64,000 nucleotides of DNA, taken from positions 1,192,501 to 1,256,500 of the forward strand of contig NZ_CP033087.1 of the NCBI RefSeq assembly GCF_003691365.1, read 5' to 3'. The notes below the pieces were generated by a model that was not told the DNA's origin, did no database searches, and saw only the letters and a program-made list of their open reading frames with translations. The stretch comes from Commensalibacter melissae (GTDB lineage Bacteria; Pseudomonadota; Alphaproteobacteria; Acetobacterales; Acetobacteraceae). Both the position numbers and the translations under genes were made by a program. Shown in pieces: positions 35,879-44,578 of this stretch (its first letter is position 1; every line of letters begins with the position of its first letter).

Positions 35879-36735
35879 TTTACCACTTTAAACAATCTAT
35901 CCCAACGTATTTCAACTGGCCAATACCAAAATTGCCAAACTGGATGCTGACTATCATAAGAATAAAAAATAAACTGCACTTTCCCGATTAAGTGATCAAT
36001 TGGGACATATCCAAGATAATCTGGCGAATTAGGATCTGTGAATCGACTGTCCGCACTATGTTCACGATTATCACCCATAGCGAAAAAATGTCCCTGAGGC
36101 ACCTTGTAGATAACAGTATTATTTACGTTTAATTCCCCATTCCATAAATAGGGAGATTGTTCATATTCATCAAAATCTTTTTGCAGAATATCGTGTTTAA
36201 CAATTTTACTATTGGCTGGTAGGAATTCAGTAAATCGATGATCCACTTCAACAGGAACAGAAGAATTCTCTTTATAGTGATATTTTCCTCTAAATTGACG
36301 TTCAACGGCCTTGCCATTTACGTATAAAACACTATTTTTTACCTGAACAGTATCTCCCGGCAAACCAATAATTCTTTTTACGTAGTAATCGTAGGGAGGC
36401 TTAGTACTTCTGAAAACAGCTACATCTCCTCTTTTCGGAGCTTTATACCATAGCCTGCCTTTAAGATCCGGATGATAGAAAGGTAAGGAATAGCGAGAAT
36501 ACCCATAACTATATTTACTAACAAAAATATAATCCCCAACCAAAAGGGTCGGGATCATTGAACCAGATGGGATATTGCAGGGCTCGAATAGTAAAATGCG
36601 TATAACAAGAATAATAAGACCACCCCAAAAGATAGTAGAAATCAATTCCTTGATCTGATGCCATATTGAAACATGTTTTTCATTATTTCCTGTATCTTTT
36701 ACAGGTTTATTTATCTTATCCTGATTATTTTCCAT
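35875..36735 (-). CDS. lepB: Signal peptidase I
   Basis: Cleaves signal peptides at the outer face of the inner membrane. The 286-residue protein has a polar N-terminus and one membrane segment (about 33-50). The catalytic serine S59 lies in IPSGSMIPTL and the general base lysine K120 in YYVKRIIGLPGD. The C-terminal box MGDNREHSADSRF follows. It overlaps rnc by 4 bp; acpS is 70 bp upstream. Confidence 0.96.
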   Translation of the reverse strand: MENNQDKINKPVKDTGNNEKHVSIWHQIKELISTIFWGGLIILVIRILLFEPCNIPSGSMIPTLLVGDYIFVSKYSYGYSRYSLPFYHPDLKGRLWYKAPKRGDVAVFRSTKPPYDYYVKRIIGLPGDTVQVKNSVLYVNGKAVERQFRGKYHYKENSSVPVEVDHRFTEFLPANSKIVKHDILQKDFDEYEQSPYLWNGELNVNNTVIYKVPQGHFFAMGDNREHSADSRFTDPNSPDYLGYVPIDHLIGKVQFIFYSYDSQHPVWQFWYWPVEIRWDRLFKVVK

Positions 36736-36805
36736 ATAAACATTCTATCTTGTTAAATTCCTGATTAGGTGCCCGATTTAGATGCGGTATTTCAAAGTTT
36801 CACGA

Positions 36806-37228
36806 TCACTGTTCATTTACGGTATTCATTGGAAGCATTTCAATAATAACTTGCGCAAATGCATAAGGATATTCATCACTCATGGTCAGTAAAATATTCG
36901 TTTTTTTATTTTTATCAATTAATTTTTGTAAAGATCTGAAAGCGCCATTATATAATCTTAATGTTGGTTTACCTTTTTCGTTATTGACAATTTCAATATC
37001 CTTGTAAAAAACCTCTTCTGTAAATCCCGTACCCAATGCCTTGGCACAGGCCTCCTTTGCTGCCCACCGCTTGGCATAAGTTCCAGACTTAAGTTTGTCT
37101 GATCGCATTTCAGCCTTTTTTATCTCTTTATCAGTAAATATACGATGAAGAAAACGTTCCTTATGGTGTGTAATGACTTTTTCAATACGACGAATGTCAC
37201 ATAAATCTGACCCAATACCAATAATCAC
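36806..37228 (-). CDS. acpS: Holo-[acyl-carrier-protein] synthase
   Basis: Transfers phosphopantetheine from CoA to apo-ACP. The 140-residue protein has the motifs IIGIGSDLCDIRRIEKV (Mg-binding Asp) and FTDKEIKKAE, and KRWAAKEACAKALGTG (Glu and Lys), which define AcpS. It lies between the RelA/SpoT gene (16 bp upstream) and lepB on the same strand. Confidence 0.96.
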   Translation of the reverse strand: MIIGIGSDLCDIRRIEKVITHHKERFLHRIFTDKEIKKAEMRSDKLKSGTYAKRWAAKEACAKALGTGFTEEVFYKDIEIVNNEKGKPTLRLYNGAFRSLQKLIDKNKKTNILLTMSDEYPYAFAQVIIEMLPMNTVNEQ

Positions 37229-37244
37229 TTTATTTCTCCATTAA

Positions 37245-39512
37245 TCATGAACATGATCGTTCAACATGAACAATCCCCTTGACCATTTGCAAACCATTGA
37301 TAACCTGATTTAAATGTGTAAGGTCTTTAACTTCCACATCCAAAAGAATTTCGATGAAATCCATATGTCGGTTAACAATTTTCAAATTTATCAAAGAGCC
37401 ATCATACTGAACAATACGATTGGCAATAGTTGCCAGAATGACGTTGTCGTTTTCCGCTACAATTTTAATACGCGCTGTATAATTTTTCTGTCTATTCACC
37501 TGGTTTAATATATCATAGTCCCAATCCAAACTCATAAAACGTTCTGGGGTAGCAGAAAAACTGTTTAATGTTGAACATTCCTTGCGATGAATAGTGATCC
37601 CCTTACCTGTTGCAACAATACCAACAATGGCATCATCGGGAATTGGATGACAGCAACCCGCAAAATGAACCACAATTCCCTTATCCATACCTTTCAATGG
37701 GGAAGAGAATTTATGATCGTCTTTATTTTTATTTTGGCTAATACGGCCTTTATCGCTTAACCCGGGCACAAAACGAGGGGCACGTTTAATAGGTTTTAAT
37801 TCTGGGTAAGCAACATATACTATATCTTTGGCAGAAATATTATCACTACCCACCGCTATATATAATTCATCAAGAGAGGTTTGTTTAAAATTCTTCAAAA
37901 CAGTTTCAAGAATTTTTTGTGATCCATCAACACCTTCCTGCCGAAAAGCCTTAGCCAACGCAACGCGTCCAGCCTCCATTTTTAATTCTTTTTGTTGATT
38001 ACTTACAAAATGACGAATTCGAGCTCTCGCTTTTCCAGTAACTACAAATCTTTCCCAGGATGGAGAAGGGTTACCTTCCCGTGCAGTCATAATTTCCACT
38101 TGATCACCATTTTTTAATTTTTGGCGCAAGGGGATAAGTCGTCCATTCACTTTTGCACCAACACAACGATCCCCAACCTGACTATGAACCGCATAGGCAA
38201 AGTCGACAGGTGTCGCTCCTCTTGGTAGCTGGATCAATTCCCCTTTCGGTGTGAAACAAAAAACGAGATCCTGATATAATTCCAGCTTCGTATTTTCCAA
38301 AAATTCATCTGGGGCTGTTGAATCTTCAAGAATTTCAAGAAGATCCTGAACCCAGCGTAATTTTTTCATCTTGGCAGCAATGCCAATAACCTGGTCATTA
38401 TTTTTACTGTTTTTGTTAATAATCGGCAGCTGCTTATATATCCAATGAGACGCAACACCATTTTCAGCAATATCATGCATCTCTCTTGTACGGATTTGAA
38501 TTTCAATTTTCTGATTGCGAGGAAAACGCAAGGTTACCCCCGTATGAATACTCTGATAACCATTGGCCTTGGGCGCTGAAATATAGTCTTTAAAACGTCC
38601 GGCTACAACAGGGTAATGACTATGCACTATACCAAGGGCTGTATAACAATCCTCTTTGGTTTCAACCACAATTCGAAATGCCATTATGTCGGAAAGCTGT
38701 TCAAAGGTAACCTGCCTTCGCTGCATTTTTTCCCAAATAGAGTAACAAGATTTTTCCCTTCCCGTTACCTCGACCTGCTTCAACCCACCCTTTTGGCAGA
38801 TTGCCTTAAGCTCGGCACAGACTTCCTCAATAATATCTGCACCCTGTCCACGCAAGAAATTTAAACGCGCTTTAATAGAAGCATCTGCCTCAGGTTCCAA
38901 AACAGAAAATGCAATATTTTGCAATTCCCTTTTCACATTATCCATTCCGATACGTTCAGCCAATGGCGCGTAAATATCCATTGTTTCACGAGCAATACGC
39001 TGCCTACGATCTAGTCTTTGAACATAGTGTAAAGTACGCATGTTATGCAGACGATCAGCAAGCTTGACAATCAATACACGTATATCCTTGGACATCGCCA
39101 AGACAAGTTTACGAAAATTTTCAGCTTGTTTTGTCTTATCAGATTGTAATTCAAGCCTTGTCAGTTTGGTAACGCCATCCACCAAATCTGCAACAACCTT
39201 GCTGAATTCTTTTTCTATAAATTCTCGGGTAATTTCTGTATCTTCTATCGTATCATGCAAAAGACCTGTTACGATAGAGGCAATGTCAACTTTCATATGA
39301 GCCAAAATATTTGCCACAGCCAAAGGATGTGTAATATATGGAGCCCCATTGTCACGATACTGTTTCTCGTGTGCTTGAACAGAAATTCTAAAAGCTTTCT
39401 CTACACAAGCAACATTCGCCTCCGGCTCATATTTCCGAATACGATCAATTAGTCCAGCGCAATCAATTTGATTGCTTTCACTCAAGGCTATGGGAAAGCT
39501 GATATTTTCCAC
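37245..39512 (-). CDS. Bifunctional (p)ppGpp synthase/hydrolase (RelA/SpoT family)
   Basis: Controls the stringent response by making and degrading (p)ppGpp. The 755-residue protein has an intact HD hydrolase domain (HDTIEDTEI at 86-94). The synthetase domain carries RFKDYISAPKANGYQSIHTGV. TGS (about 400-460, VFCFTPKGELIQLPRGATPVDFAYAV), a zinc-finger/helical region with HFAGCCHPIPDD and a C-terminal ACT domain follow. Both catalytic centres look complete, as expected for the single Rsh of alphaproteobacteria. It is flanked by rpoZ and acpS. Confidence 0.95.
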   Translation of the reverse strand: MENISFPIALSESNQIDCAGLIDRIRKYEPEANVACVEKAFRISVQAHEKQYRDNGAPYITHPLAVANILAHMKVDIASIVTGLLHDTIEDTEITREFIEKEFSKVVADLVDGVTKLTRLELQSDKTKQAENFRKLVLAMSKDIRVLIVKLADRLHNMRTLHYVQRLDRRQRIARETMDIYAPLAERIGMDNVKRELQNIAFSVLEPEADASIKARLNFLRGQGADIIEEVCAELKAICQKGGLKQVEVTGREKSCYSIWEKMQRRQVTFEQLSDIMAFRIVVETKEDCYTALGIVHSHYPVVAGRFKDYISAPKANGYQSIHTGVTLRFPRNQKIEIQIRTREMHDIAENGVASHWIYKQLPIINKNSKNNDQVIGIAAKMKKLRWVQDLLEILEDSTAPDEFLENTKLELYQDLVFCFTPKGELIQLPRGATPVDFAYAVHSQVGDRCVGAKVNGRLIPLRQKLKNGDQVEIMTAREGNPSPSWERFVVTGKARARIRHFVSNQQKELKMEAGRVALAKAFRQEGVDGSQKILETVLKNFKQTSLDELYIAVGSDNISAKDIVYVAYPELKPIKRAPRFVPGLSDKGRISQNKNKDDHKFSSPLKGMDKGIVVHFAGCCHPIPDDAIVGIVATGKGITIHRKECSTLNSFSATPERFMSLDWDYDILNQVNRQKNYTARIKIVAENDNVILATIANRIVQYDGSLINLKIVNRHMDFIEILLDVEVKDLTHLNQVINGLQMVKGIVHVERSCS

Positions 39513-39582
39513 TTATAATCCAAAAATTAAATGACACTCTTATTTAATTTTATAGATTATAAAACTGAAAAATAAAATTAAA

Positions 39583-39990
39583 TTATTCCTCTTTATTTTC
39601 AGAAGCCATACGACGACGATCCAATTCATGCATTATTTGATTAATGTTCTCAAAGGAATTTGTCGGTTTAGCCTGTTCTTCCTCGATTGAAACATCTTGA
39701 AGGCCAAAGATATTTTTTTCCGCTGGGATCAGATCTGCAACCTCTTCCTCCACTGGTTCAGGTTCAGGAGCACGAGTCAGGGTACGGATAATATCATTTT
39801 TAATTGTTGCAAGATCAATTTTTTCATCTGCAATTTCTCTTAGGGCAACCACTGGATTTTTATCATTGTCACGATCTATAGTTAACGCCTCACCTCTTGA
39901 AATGTTGCGTGCTCGTTGTGAAGCATAAAGCACCAATTCAAAACGATTAGGAATTTTTTCAACACAATCTTCTACAGTAACGCGTGCCAT
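39583..39990 (-). CDS. rpoZ: DNA-directed RNA polymerase omega subunit
   Basis: Small RNA polymerase subunit aiding assembly of beta'. In 135 residues the conserved part is [33 protein letters not shown] (residues 2-35). An acidic, Glu/Pro-rich tail absent from E. coli omega follows and is usual in alphaproteobacteria. It lies just before the stringent-response gene, the classical rpoZ-rsh linkage. Confidence 0.95.
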   Translation of the reverse strand: MARVTVEDCVEKIPNRFELVLYASQRARNISRGEALTIDRDNDKNPVVALREIADEKIDLATIKNDIIRTLTRAPEPEPVEEEVADLIPAEKNIFGLQDVSIEEEQAKPTNSFENINQIMHELDRRRMASENKEE

Positions 39991-40047
39991 TCAAATTAAT
40001 CTCCAGATTCAAAAGGATTTTACCAATATCATATTTTTATCAAGAAA

Positions 40048-40545
40048 TCAAATGTAAGGTTCAATACCCTGATCAGGTGGTAGTTCTGATATTAATTCAT
40101 CAAGTGATTTCTTGCTTTCGGGATGAACCCAATTTGGCAATACATCTTTTAAGGGATATAAAACAAAAGCCCTTAAATGTGCCCGTGGATGCGGCACGAT
40201 CAATCGTGATGAATCTTTGATGATTTTGTTATGATATGCGATTATATCGAGGTCAAGCGGGCGAGATTCATTTATCTTTTGACGTATTCTACCTGCTTTG
40301 TCCTCCAAATCATTTAAAATTGACAGTAAATCTTCGCATGGAATTTGACTATCAAACAATATGACACCATTTATATATAAAGGTTGAGATGACGGCGGAA
40401 TTGGTGTAGTTTGGTACATTGGAGAAACGATCATGGAGGTATCATTAAGTTTTTTACCCAAATAATAAAATGCTTTTTGACACATTTCATAAGGGTTGTC
40501 TCCCCATGCTCCTGGAAGGTTGCTTCCTACTGAAATAATAATCAT
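40048..40545 (-). CDS. folK: 2-amino-4-hydroxy-6-hydroxymethyldihydropteridine pyrophosphokinase
   Basis: Pyrophosphorylates hydroxymethyl-dihydropterin in folate synthesis. The 165-residue protein shows IISVGSNL at the start and the HPPK signature region RPLDLDIIAYHNKII followed by VPHPRAHLRAFVLYPL. It lies 57 bp upstream of rpoZ on the same strand and divergent from the NYN-domain gene. Confidence 0.95.
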   Translation of the reverse strand: MIIISVGSNLPGAWGDNPYEMCQKAFYYLGKKLNDTSMIVSPMYQTTPIPPSSQPLYINGVILFDSQIPCEDLLSILNDLEDKAGRIRQKINESRPLDLDIIAYHNKIIKDSSRLIVPHPRAHLRAFVLYPLKDVLPNWVHPESKKSLDELISELPPDQGIEPYI

Positions 40546-40724
40546 AGTTTTGTAATAATTACCTAAATAAATAAATTTACATCACAAGGATACAAAATAT
40601 CTCGCCTTTTAATGTAAAATTGATATAACCTATAAAATGTTGATATAACTGATAAAACAAATTATGTATAACGATTTTTATTCTTATTTAACTCCTGCTT
40701 TCAAAAATTTTAAGGTGCTTATAA

Positions 40725-41270
40725 ATGTTTCTTAAAAATAATGAAAAGGTCTGCTTATTTATCGATGGAGCAAACCTTTATTCCGCATCACGTAATCTGA
40801 ATTTTGATGTCGATTACAGAAATTTACTCAATTTTTTTAAAAAACAATGTAACGTCATTCGTGCCTATTATTATTCTGCCGTCCTAGATACAGAAGAATA
40901 TTCTCCATTAAAACCCCTGACTGACTGGTTGGCCTATAATGGGTTTCTTCTGGTTACCAAGAATGCCCGTGAATTTACAGACCAAAATGGTCGGCGAAGG
41001 GTAAAAGGAAGCATGGATATTGAATTGGCTGTCGATATGATGGAAATTGCTCCAAAAATTGATCATGCCATATTATTCAGTGGTGATGCCGATTTACGAC
41101 GCCTTGTTGAATCCGTTCAACGACAGGGGGTACGTGTTTCTGTCGTATCTTCTATCAAAACCAACCCACCCATGATTGGTGATGAATTAAGAAGACAAGC
41201 CGATCAATTTATTGAATTAACAAGCATTGCACCCGAGTTCACTCGACGGCCAAATGAAGCCCAACAATAA
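40725..41270 (+). CDS. NYN domain-containing protein (LabA/DUF88 family)
   Basis: A PIN-like NYN-domain protein of 181 residues. Acidic residues of the putative nuclease site are visible in VCLFIDGANLYSASRNL, KGSMDIELAVDMMEIAP and AILFSGDADLRRLVESVQRQGVRV, the LabA/DUF88 pattern. Such proteins are predicted RNases. The family is widespread in alphaproteobacteria near folK-rpoZ-rsh. The biological substrate is not known from sequence. Confidence 0.9.
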   Translation: MFLKNNEKVCLFIDGANLYSASRNLNFDVDYRNLLNFFKKQCNVIRAYYYSAVLDTEEYSPLKPLTDWLAYNGFLLVTKNAREFTDQNGRRRVKGSMDIELAVDMMEIAPKIDHAILFSGDADLRRLVESVQRQGVRVSVVSSIKTNPPMIGDELRRQADQFIELTSIAPEFTRRPNEAQQ

Positions 41271-41332
41271 CTATACATAATCTTTATATCCAATTTTATT
41301 ACAGTCTATTTTTTCAAAAAATATTTGATTTC

Positions 41333-41968
41333 ATGATAAATTTAACACCTGACATAAATTGTAGCATTTGTCCTCGTCTTAAAAATTTTAGAGAAGAAAA
41401 TAAAGAAAAATTTCCTACAGGCTGGAATGCACCTGTTCCAACCTGGGGGAATATTGATTCAGAATTACTTATTGTTGGTCTAGCTCCGGGATTAAAAGGG
41501 GCAAACTTGACCGGGCGTCCTTTCACGGGAGATTATGCAGGCATTTTACTCTACAATACTCTTATCAAATACAAATTTGCCTCTGGAACTTATCAGGCTG
41601 ATCCCAATGATGGTTTGACCCTGATCAATTGTAAAATCTTGAATGCCGTTCGTTGCGTACCACCTCAAAATAAACCCACAACGCAAGAGGAAAAAAACTG
41701 TCGCCCTTATTTGAAATCAGCAATTGAAAATATGATGAATTTAAAAATTATTTTGGCGTTGGGTGTAATTGCACATAACAATATTTTGTCATGTTTTAAC
41801 ATTTCGAATTCTAAAGTGAAATTCAAGCATGGACAATATATTCAACTAAATGAAAAAATATCGCTGGTCGACAGCTATCATGTATCAAAATATAATACGA
41901 GTACCAGATTATTAACAACGGAAATGTTTGAAAATTTAATAGAATCTATTCACGTCAAACTTGATTAG
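41333..41968 (+). CDS. Uracil-DNA glycosylase, iron-sulfur family 4/5 (UdgB-like)
   Basis: Excises uracil or deaminated bases from DNA. The 211-residue protein begins with CSICPRLKNFREENKEKFP and continues GLAPGLKGANLTGRPFTGDYAGILL, the family-5-like motif in which the canonical catalytic Asp is replaced. Cysteine pairs CxxC near residues 10-13 and the later RCVPPQ...NCRPYL are placed for a 4Fe-4S cluster. C-terminal DSYHVSKYNT corresponds to the motif that usually reads HPSxxN. Assignment between family 4 and 5 is by eye. Confidence 0.87.
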   Translation: MINLTPDINCSICPRLKNFREENKEKFPTGWNAPVPTWGNIDSELLIVGLAPGLKGANLTGRPFTGDYAGILLYNTLIKYKFASGTYQADPNDGLTLINCKILNAVRCVPPQNKPTTQEEKNCRPYLKSAIENMMNLKIILALGVIAHNNILSCFNISNSKVKFKHGQYIQLNEKISLVDSYHVSKYNTSTRLLTTEMFENLIESIHVKLD

Positions 41969-41970
41969 GA

Positions 41971-42081
41971 TTACTTTCTCCTTTTTAAAAAAAATTGAAA
42001 AATAATTATCAAGATCATTATTACAACTAATAATCCATAAACAAATAACGGGAATATTCCAAGAGCCATCTCTACTGTCAT
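41971..42081 (-). CDS. Candidate 36-residue single-pass membrane protein
   Basis: A short open frame reads MTVEMALGIFPLFVYGLL, then a hydrophobic VVIMILIIIFQFFL and a basic end KRRK. This is a plausible single transmembrane helix with a positive-inside tail. It ends 2 bp beyond the convergent glycosylase gene. No good ribosome-binding site is seen before the ATG at 42081, and AT-rich DNA readily encodes such strings, so this is tentative. I do not recognise a family. Confidence 0.3.
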   Translation of the reverse strand: MTVEMALGIFPLFVYGLLVVIMILIIIFQFFLKRRK

Positions 42082-42355
42082 AACTTAAATTCTACAGTTT
42101 TTTACAAGTTATAATATTTTCTAAATAAAATAACCCATTTCAATTAAAATAAAAAATTTTGTTTCTAAAAATTGCAATAAGTTTTTGCTGATATTTTTAT
42201 CTACTCATTCTTATTTAAAATATTCAAATATACTCTTTAATTTTATTAAATAAATACCTTTATTAAAAGAAAACAAATATAACTAAATTAAAACTACAAA
42301 CAACCTTTATAAAACAAAACACAAATCTTATACTTACACTATGATAGGAAATACT
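42082..42355. other. AT-rich gap without a convincing gene
   Basis: With the tentative small gene beside it, this forms a stretch of nearly 390 bp between the glycosylase and the EF-P-like gene. It is extremely AT-rich with many A and T runs. I see no long open frame, tRNA, clear terminator or near-consensus promoter in it. It probably contains the promoter of the following plus-strand gene. Confidence 0.5.
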
Positions 42356-42604
42356 ATGCCTTCTAAAATAAATGTAAGAGATATCCCCGTACAAAACATT
42401 AATTGTGGAAATATCATTTTTTATCTTGATCAACTATGGAAGGTCATAAAAATAAGATATTCCCTTAAAAATTCATGCATCAATTTTCATGCCATAAGAC
42501 AAATCAATAATACAGACACAACATCTCTTGAAAATATAGACAAGGATATTATCCAATTGCAAAGAGTTCCCGAGGCTTCCATCACAATTGTTGAAAATAC
42601 CTAA
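42356..42604 (+). CDS. Small protein resembling the EF-P N-terminal (KOW-like) domain
   Basis: An 82-residue protein from the ATG at 42356, which has AGGA six bases upstream; an in-frame ATG 15 bp earlier has no such site. The pattern NVRDIPVQNINCGNIIFYLD, then QLWKVIKIRYS and FHAIRQINNTDTTSLENIDK, resembles domain I of elongation factor P (N-I-G-I-..LW-V-K..., then R-hydrophobic-TG). The PGKGGA-type loop carrying the modified lysine is replaced by SLKNSC, and EF-P domains II and III are missing. No function can be assigned. It stands alone 173 bp before a Fur-headed PepSY unit. Confidence 0.55.
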   Translation: MPSKINVRDIPVQNINCGNIIFYLDQLWKVIKIRYSLKNSCINFHAIRQINNTDTTSLENIDKDIIQLQRVPEASITIVENT

Positions 42605-42735
42605 CTTATTACTTATCAGCCATCTGAATTCTTTTTTATATATAAATGTTTCATTATTATTATAATTATTATTTATATATAAAAAATTTAAATTCCTCTA
42701 TAATAATGTCAAGACTATTGCTTTTTTATTATTTC

Positions 42736-42756
42736 TGATAATAATAATTATTATCA
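42736..42756. promoter_or_regulatory. Perfectly palindromic Fur box before the PepSY gene
   Basis: Arms TGATAATAAT and ATTATTATCA flank a central A. The inner 19 bp match the Fur consensus at 17 of 19 positions. It ends 21 bp before the ATG of the PepSY protein, ideal for iron-dependent repression of that gene and its partner. Confidence 0.78.
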
Positions 42757-42777
42757 TTAAGCGTTACAAATCATATT

Positions 42778-44247
42778 ATGCATCAAAAAACTTTATTCTT
42801 GATAAAATCCATTCATCGCTGGATAGGGCTGGCAGGTGGATGGTTTCTTTTTATAATTATTATTTCAGGCAGCCTAACCTTATTTGATAGTGAAATCAAT
42901 CAATGGATGCGGCCAGAACTTGCACGGGTCAAACCGGCCCCCCTTTCCTCCAAGGCACTGGATAATGCCTACAAAATTTGGACATATAGCCAAAATATGC
43001 CCAAAAATTTAATTAAACTTCCCTCTTCTCGCGATCCCTATCTATATGTTTCCTATTTAAAGGGCAATATAAAACGCAATATTGTTCTTGACCCTCATGA
43101 AGGGAATATTATTCCAGTCCGAAATACAGCAGGCGCTTCATTTATCGTTTCCATTCATAAAAAACTATATATGAATCCTAGATATGGACAATTTATTTTA
43201 CTTATTGTCGCTTTTTTCTTTATTCTTTCAATCATTACTGGTGTGATTTTACATTATAAACCCTTTATCAAAATGCTTTTTAACCTTCAGGTCAAGGCTG
43301 CCCCCCTTCGACAACAACTTAATTATCATACGTCCATTGGAATAATTTTCTTGCCATTTCTTTTTATAATAGCATTAAGCGGTTTTTTATTCATCATTCC
43401 TCATTATCTACCTTCTCCTCATCCTCAATCAAAACCTGAAAATATATATAAAGACAATCTGAACACATTATCTAAACAAAATTTACTCAATTTAGTTAAT
43501 GAAACTGAACGTTATTTTAATAATCCCGCAGGATTCATTTTTTTTACTCCTAAAGAAATAAAAATAAGTGAAGCGAACAATAGTCATCTAACCAGTTTTA
43601 AAAATCTAGTTGGTTTTGATAAAACTACAGGAAAATTAACATCACATTCTTCCTTATCCCCCATGTTTGGTTATCCTGAAAAAGTTATTTTTGGCATTCA
43701 TATGGCCAGGGCAGGTGGAGCCATATTCAGAACTATCAATTTTATATTAGGATTGGGCAGTGCGTTTTGCATAGCTTTTGGTCTTTTATATTATTCTAAT
43801 CGCCATAAAAATAAACTTTTTACAAACAAAATAACCTATATTGGATATAAAACAATTGAAGGAATTAATACTAGCGTCATTATGGGAACTCTTATAGGAT
43901 TCATATCTCTTTTATGGATCAATCGATTTATTCCCTTTGATTTTCCAAACAGAATCCATAATGAAATTTTTTTATTTTTCACAATATGTCTTCTTGTCTG
44001 CATTTACGGTTTTTTATCAGCATATTTTAACTATACAAATCATGCCTTAAAAAAATTAATGACAATATTCAGCTATCTCTGTCTACTTCTTCCTATTATG
44101 GATCTGTTATTCAATAATATCCTGATAAAAGCCTCGTTACTGAATGGAAATTTCCTTTTTATAAAAATGGATGGCACAGTTTTTATTTTAGGTATTGTTT
44201 CATTATTGTTTTGCTCATATTTAAATAAAAAATCTTATCTATCATGA
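42778..44247 (+). CDS. PepSY-associated transmembrane protein, iron-regulated
   Basis: A 489-residue inner-membrane protein of the PepSY_TM (PiuB-like) family. It starts with the family hallmark IHRWIGLAGGWFLFIIIISGSLTLFDSEINQWM. Further helices lie around 140-160 and 185-210, with IHMARAGGAIFRTINFILGLGSAFCIAFGLLYY near 300-332. Several helices follow at the C-terminus. Members are implicated in reductive ferric-siderophore handling at the inner membrane. A Fur box lies immediately upstream and a DUF3325-like gene overlaps its stop by 4 bp, the usual pair. Confidence 0.88.
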   Translation: MHQKTLFLIKSIHRWIGLAGGWFLFIIIISGSLTLFDSEINQWMRPELARVKPAPLSSKALDNAYKIWTYSQNMPKNLIKLPSSRDPYLYVSYLKGNIKRNIVLDPHEGNIIPVRNTAGASFIVSIHKKLYMNPRYGQFILLIVAFFFILSIITGVILHYKPFIKMLFNLQVKAAPLRQQLNYHTSIGIIFLPFLFIIALSGFLFIIPHYLPSPHPQSKPENIYKDNLNTLSKQNLLNLVNETERYFNNPAGFIFFTPKEIKISEANNSHLTSFKNLVGFDKTTGKLTSHSSLSPMFGYPEKVIFGIHMARAGGAIFRTINFILGLGSAFCIAFGLLYYSNRHKNKLFTNKITYIGYKTIEGINTSVIMGTLIGFISLLWINRFIPFDFPNRIHNEIFLFFTICLLVCIYGFLSAYFNYTNHALKKLMTIFSYLCLLLPIMDLLFNNILIKASLLNGNFLFIKMDGTVFILGIVSLLFCSYLNKKSYLS

Positions 44248-44552
44248 TCATACTTATTATAACGTTAAATATTCTTGGCATATTCGTTTTTGCTGGCAGT
44301 CTGAAGAAATTTCAAGATAAACTACCAAAGCAGTATTCAAACGAACAAATAAAATATTATTATAAAATTATCAGTGTGTTGCTTATATTTTGCAGCTTTA
44401 TACTTTGTCATTTATGTTGGAGGAAGATAGGCTGGATAATTGGGGTCAACCTGACTTCCATCAATGCGCTTGCGGTCACTATCGTGATAAGTTACTTTCC
44501 TCAATTTTTTTTAAAATGGAATGATAAATTTCATTCTATATTTGCTTCATAG
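44244..44552 (+). CDS. DUF3325-like small membrane protein
   Basis: A 102-residue protein with three hydrophobic segments (about 1-18, 42-60, 68-88) and a basic loop (SLKKFQDKLPKQYSNEQIKYYY). Size, topology and ATGA overlap with a PepSY membrane protein match the DUF3325 partner found in siderophore-uptake loci. The function is unknown. Family assignment is by context and pattern, not by a strong motif. Confidence 0.65.
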   Translation: MIILIITLNILGIFVFAGSLKKFQDKLPKQYSNEQIKYYYKIISVLLIFCSFILCHLCWRKIGWIIGVNLTSINALAVTIVISYFPQFFLKWNDKFHSIFAS

Positions 44553-44578
44553 TCAGGCAAGTATCTATATAAATTTAT

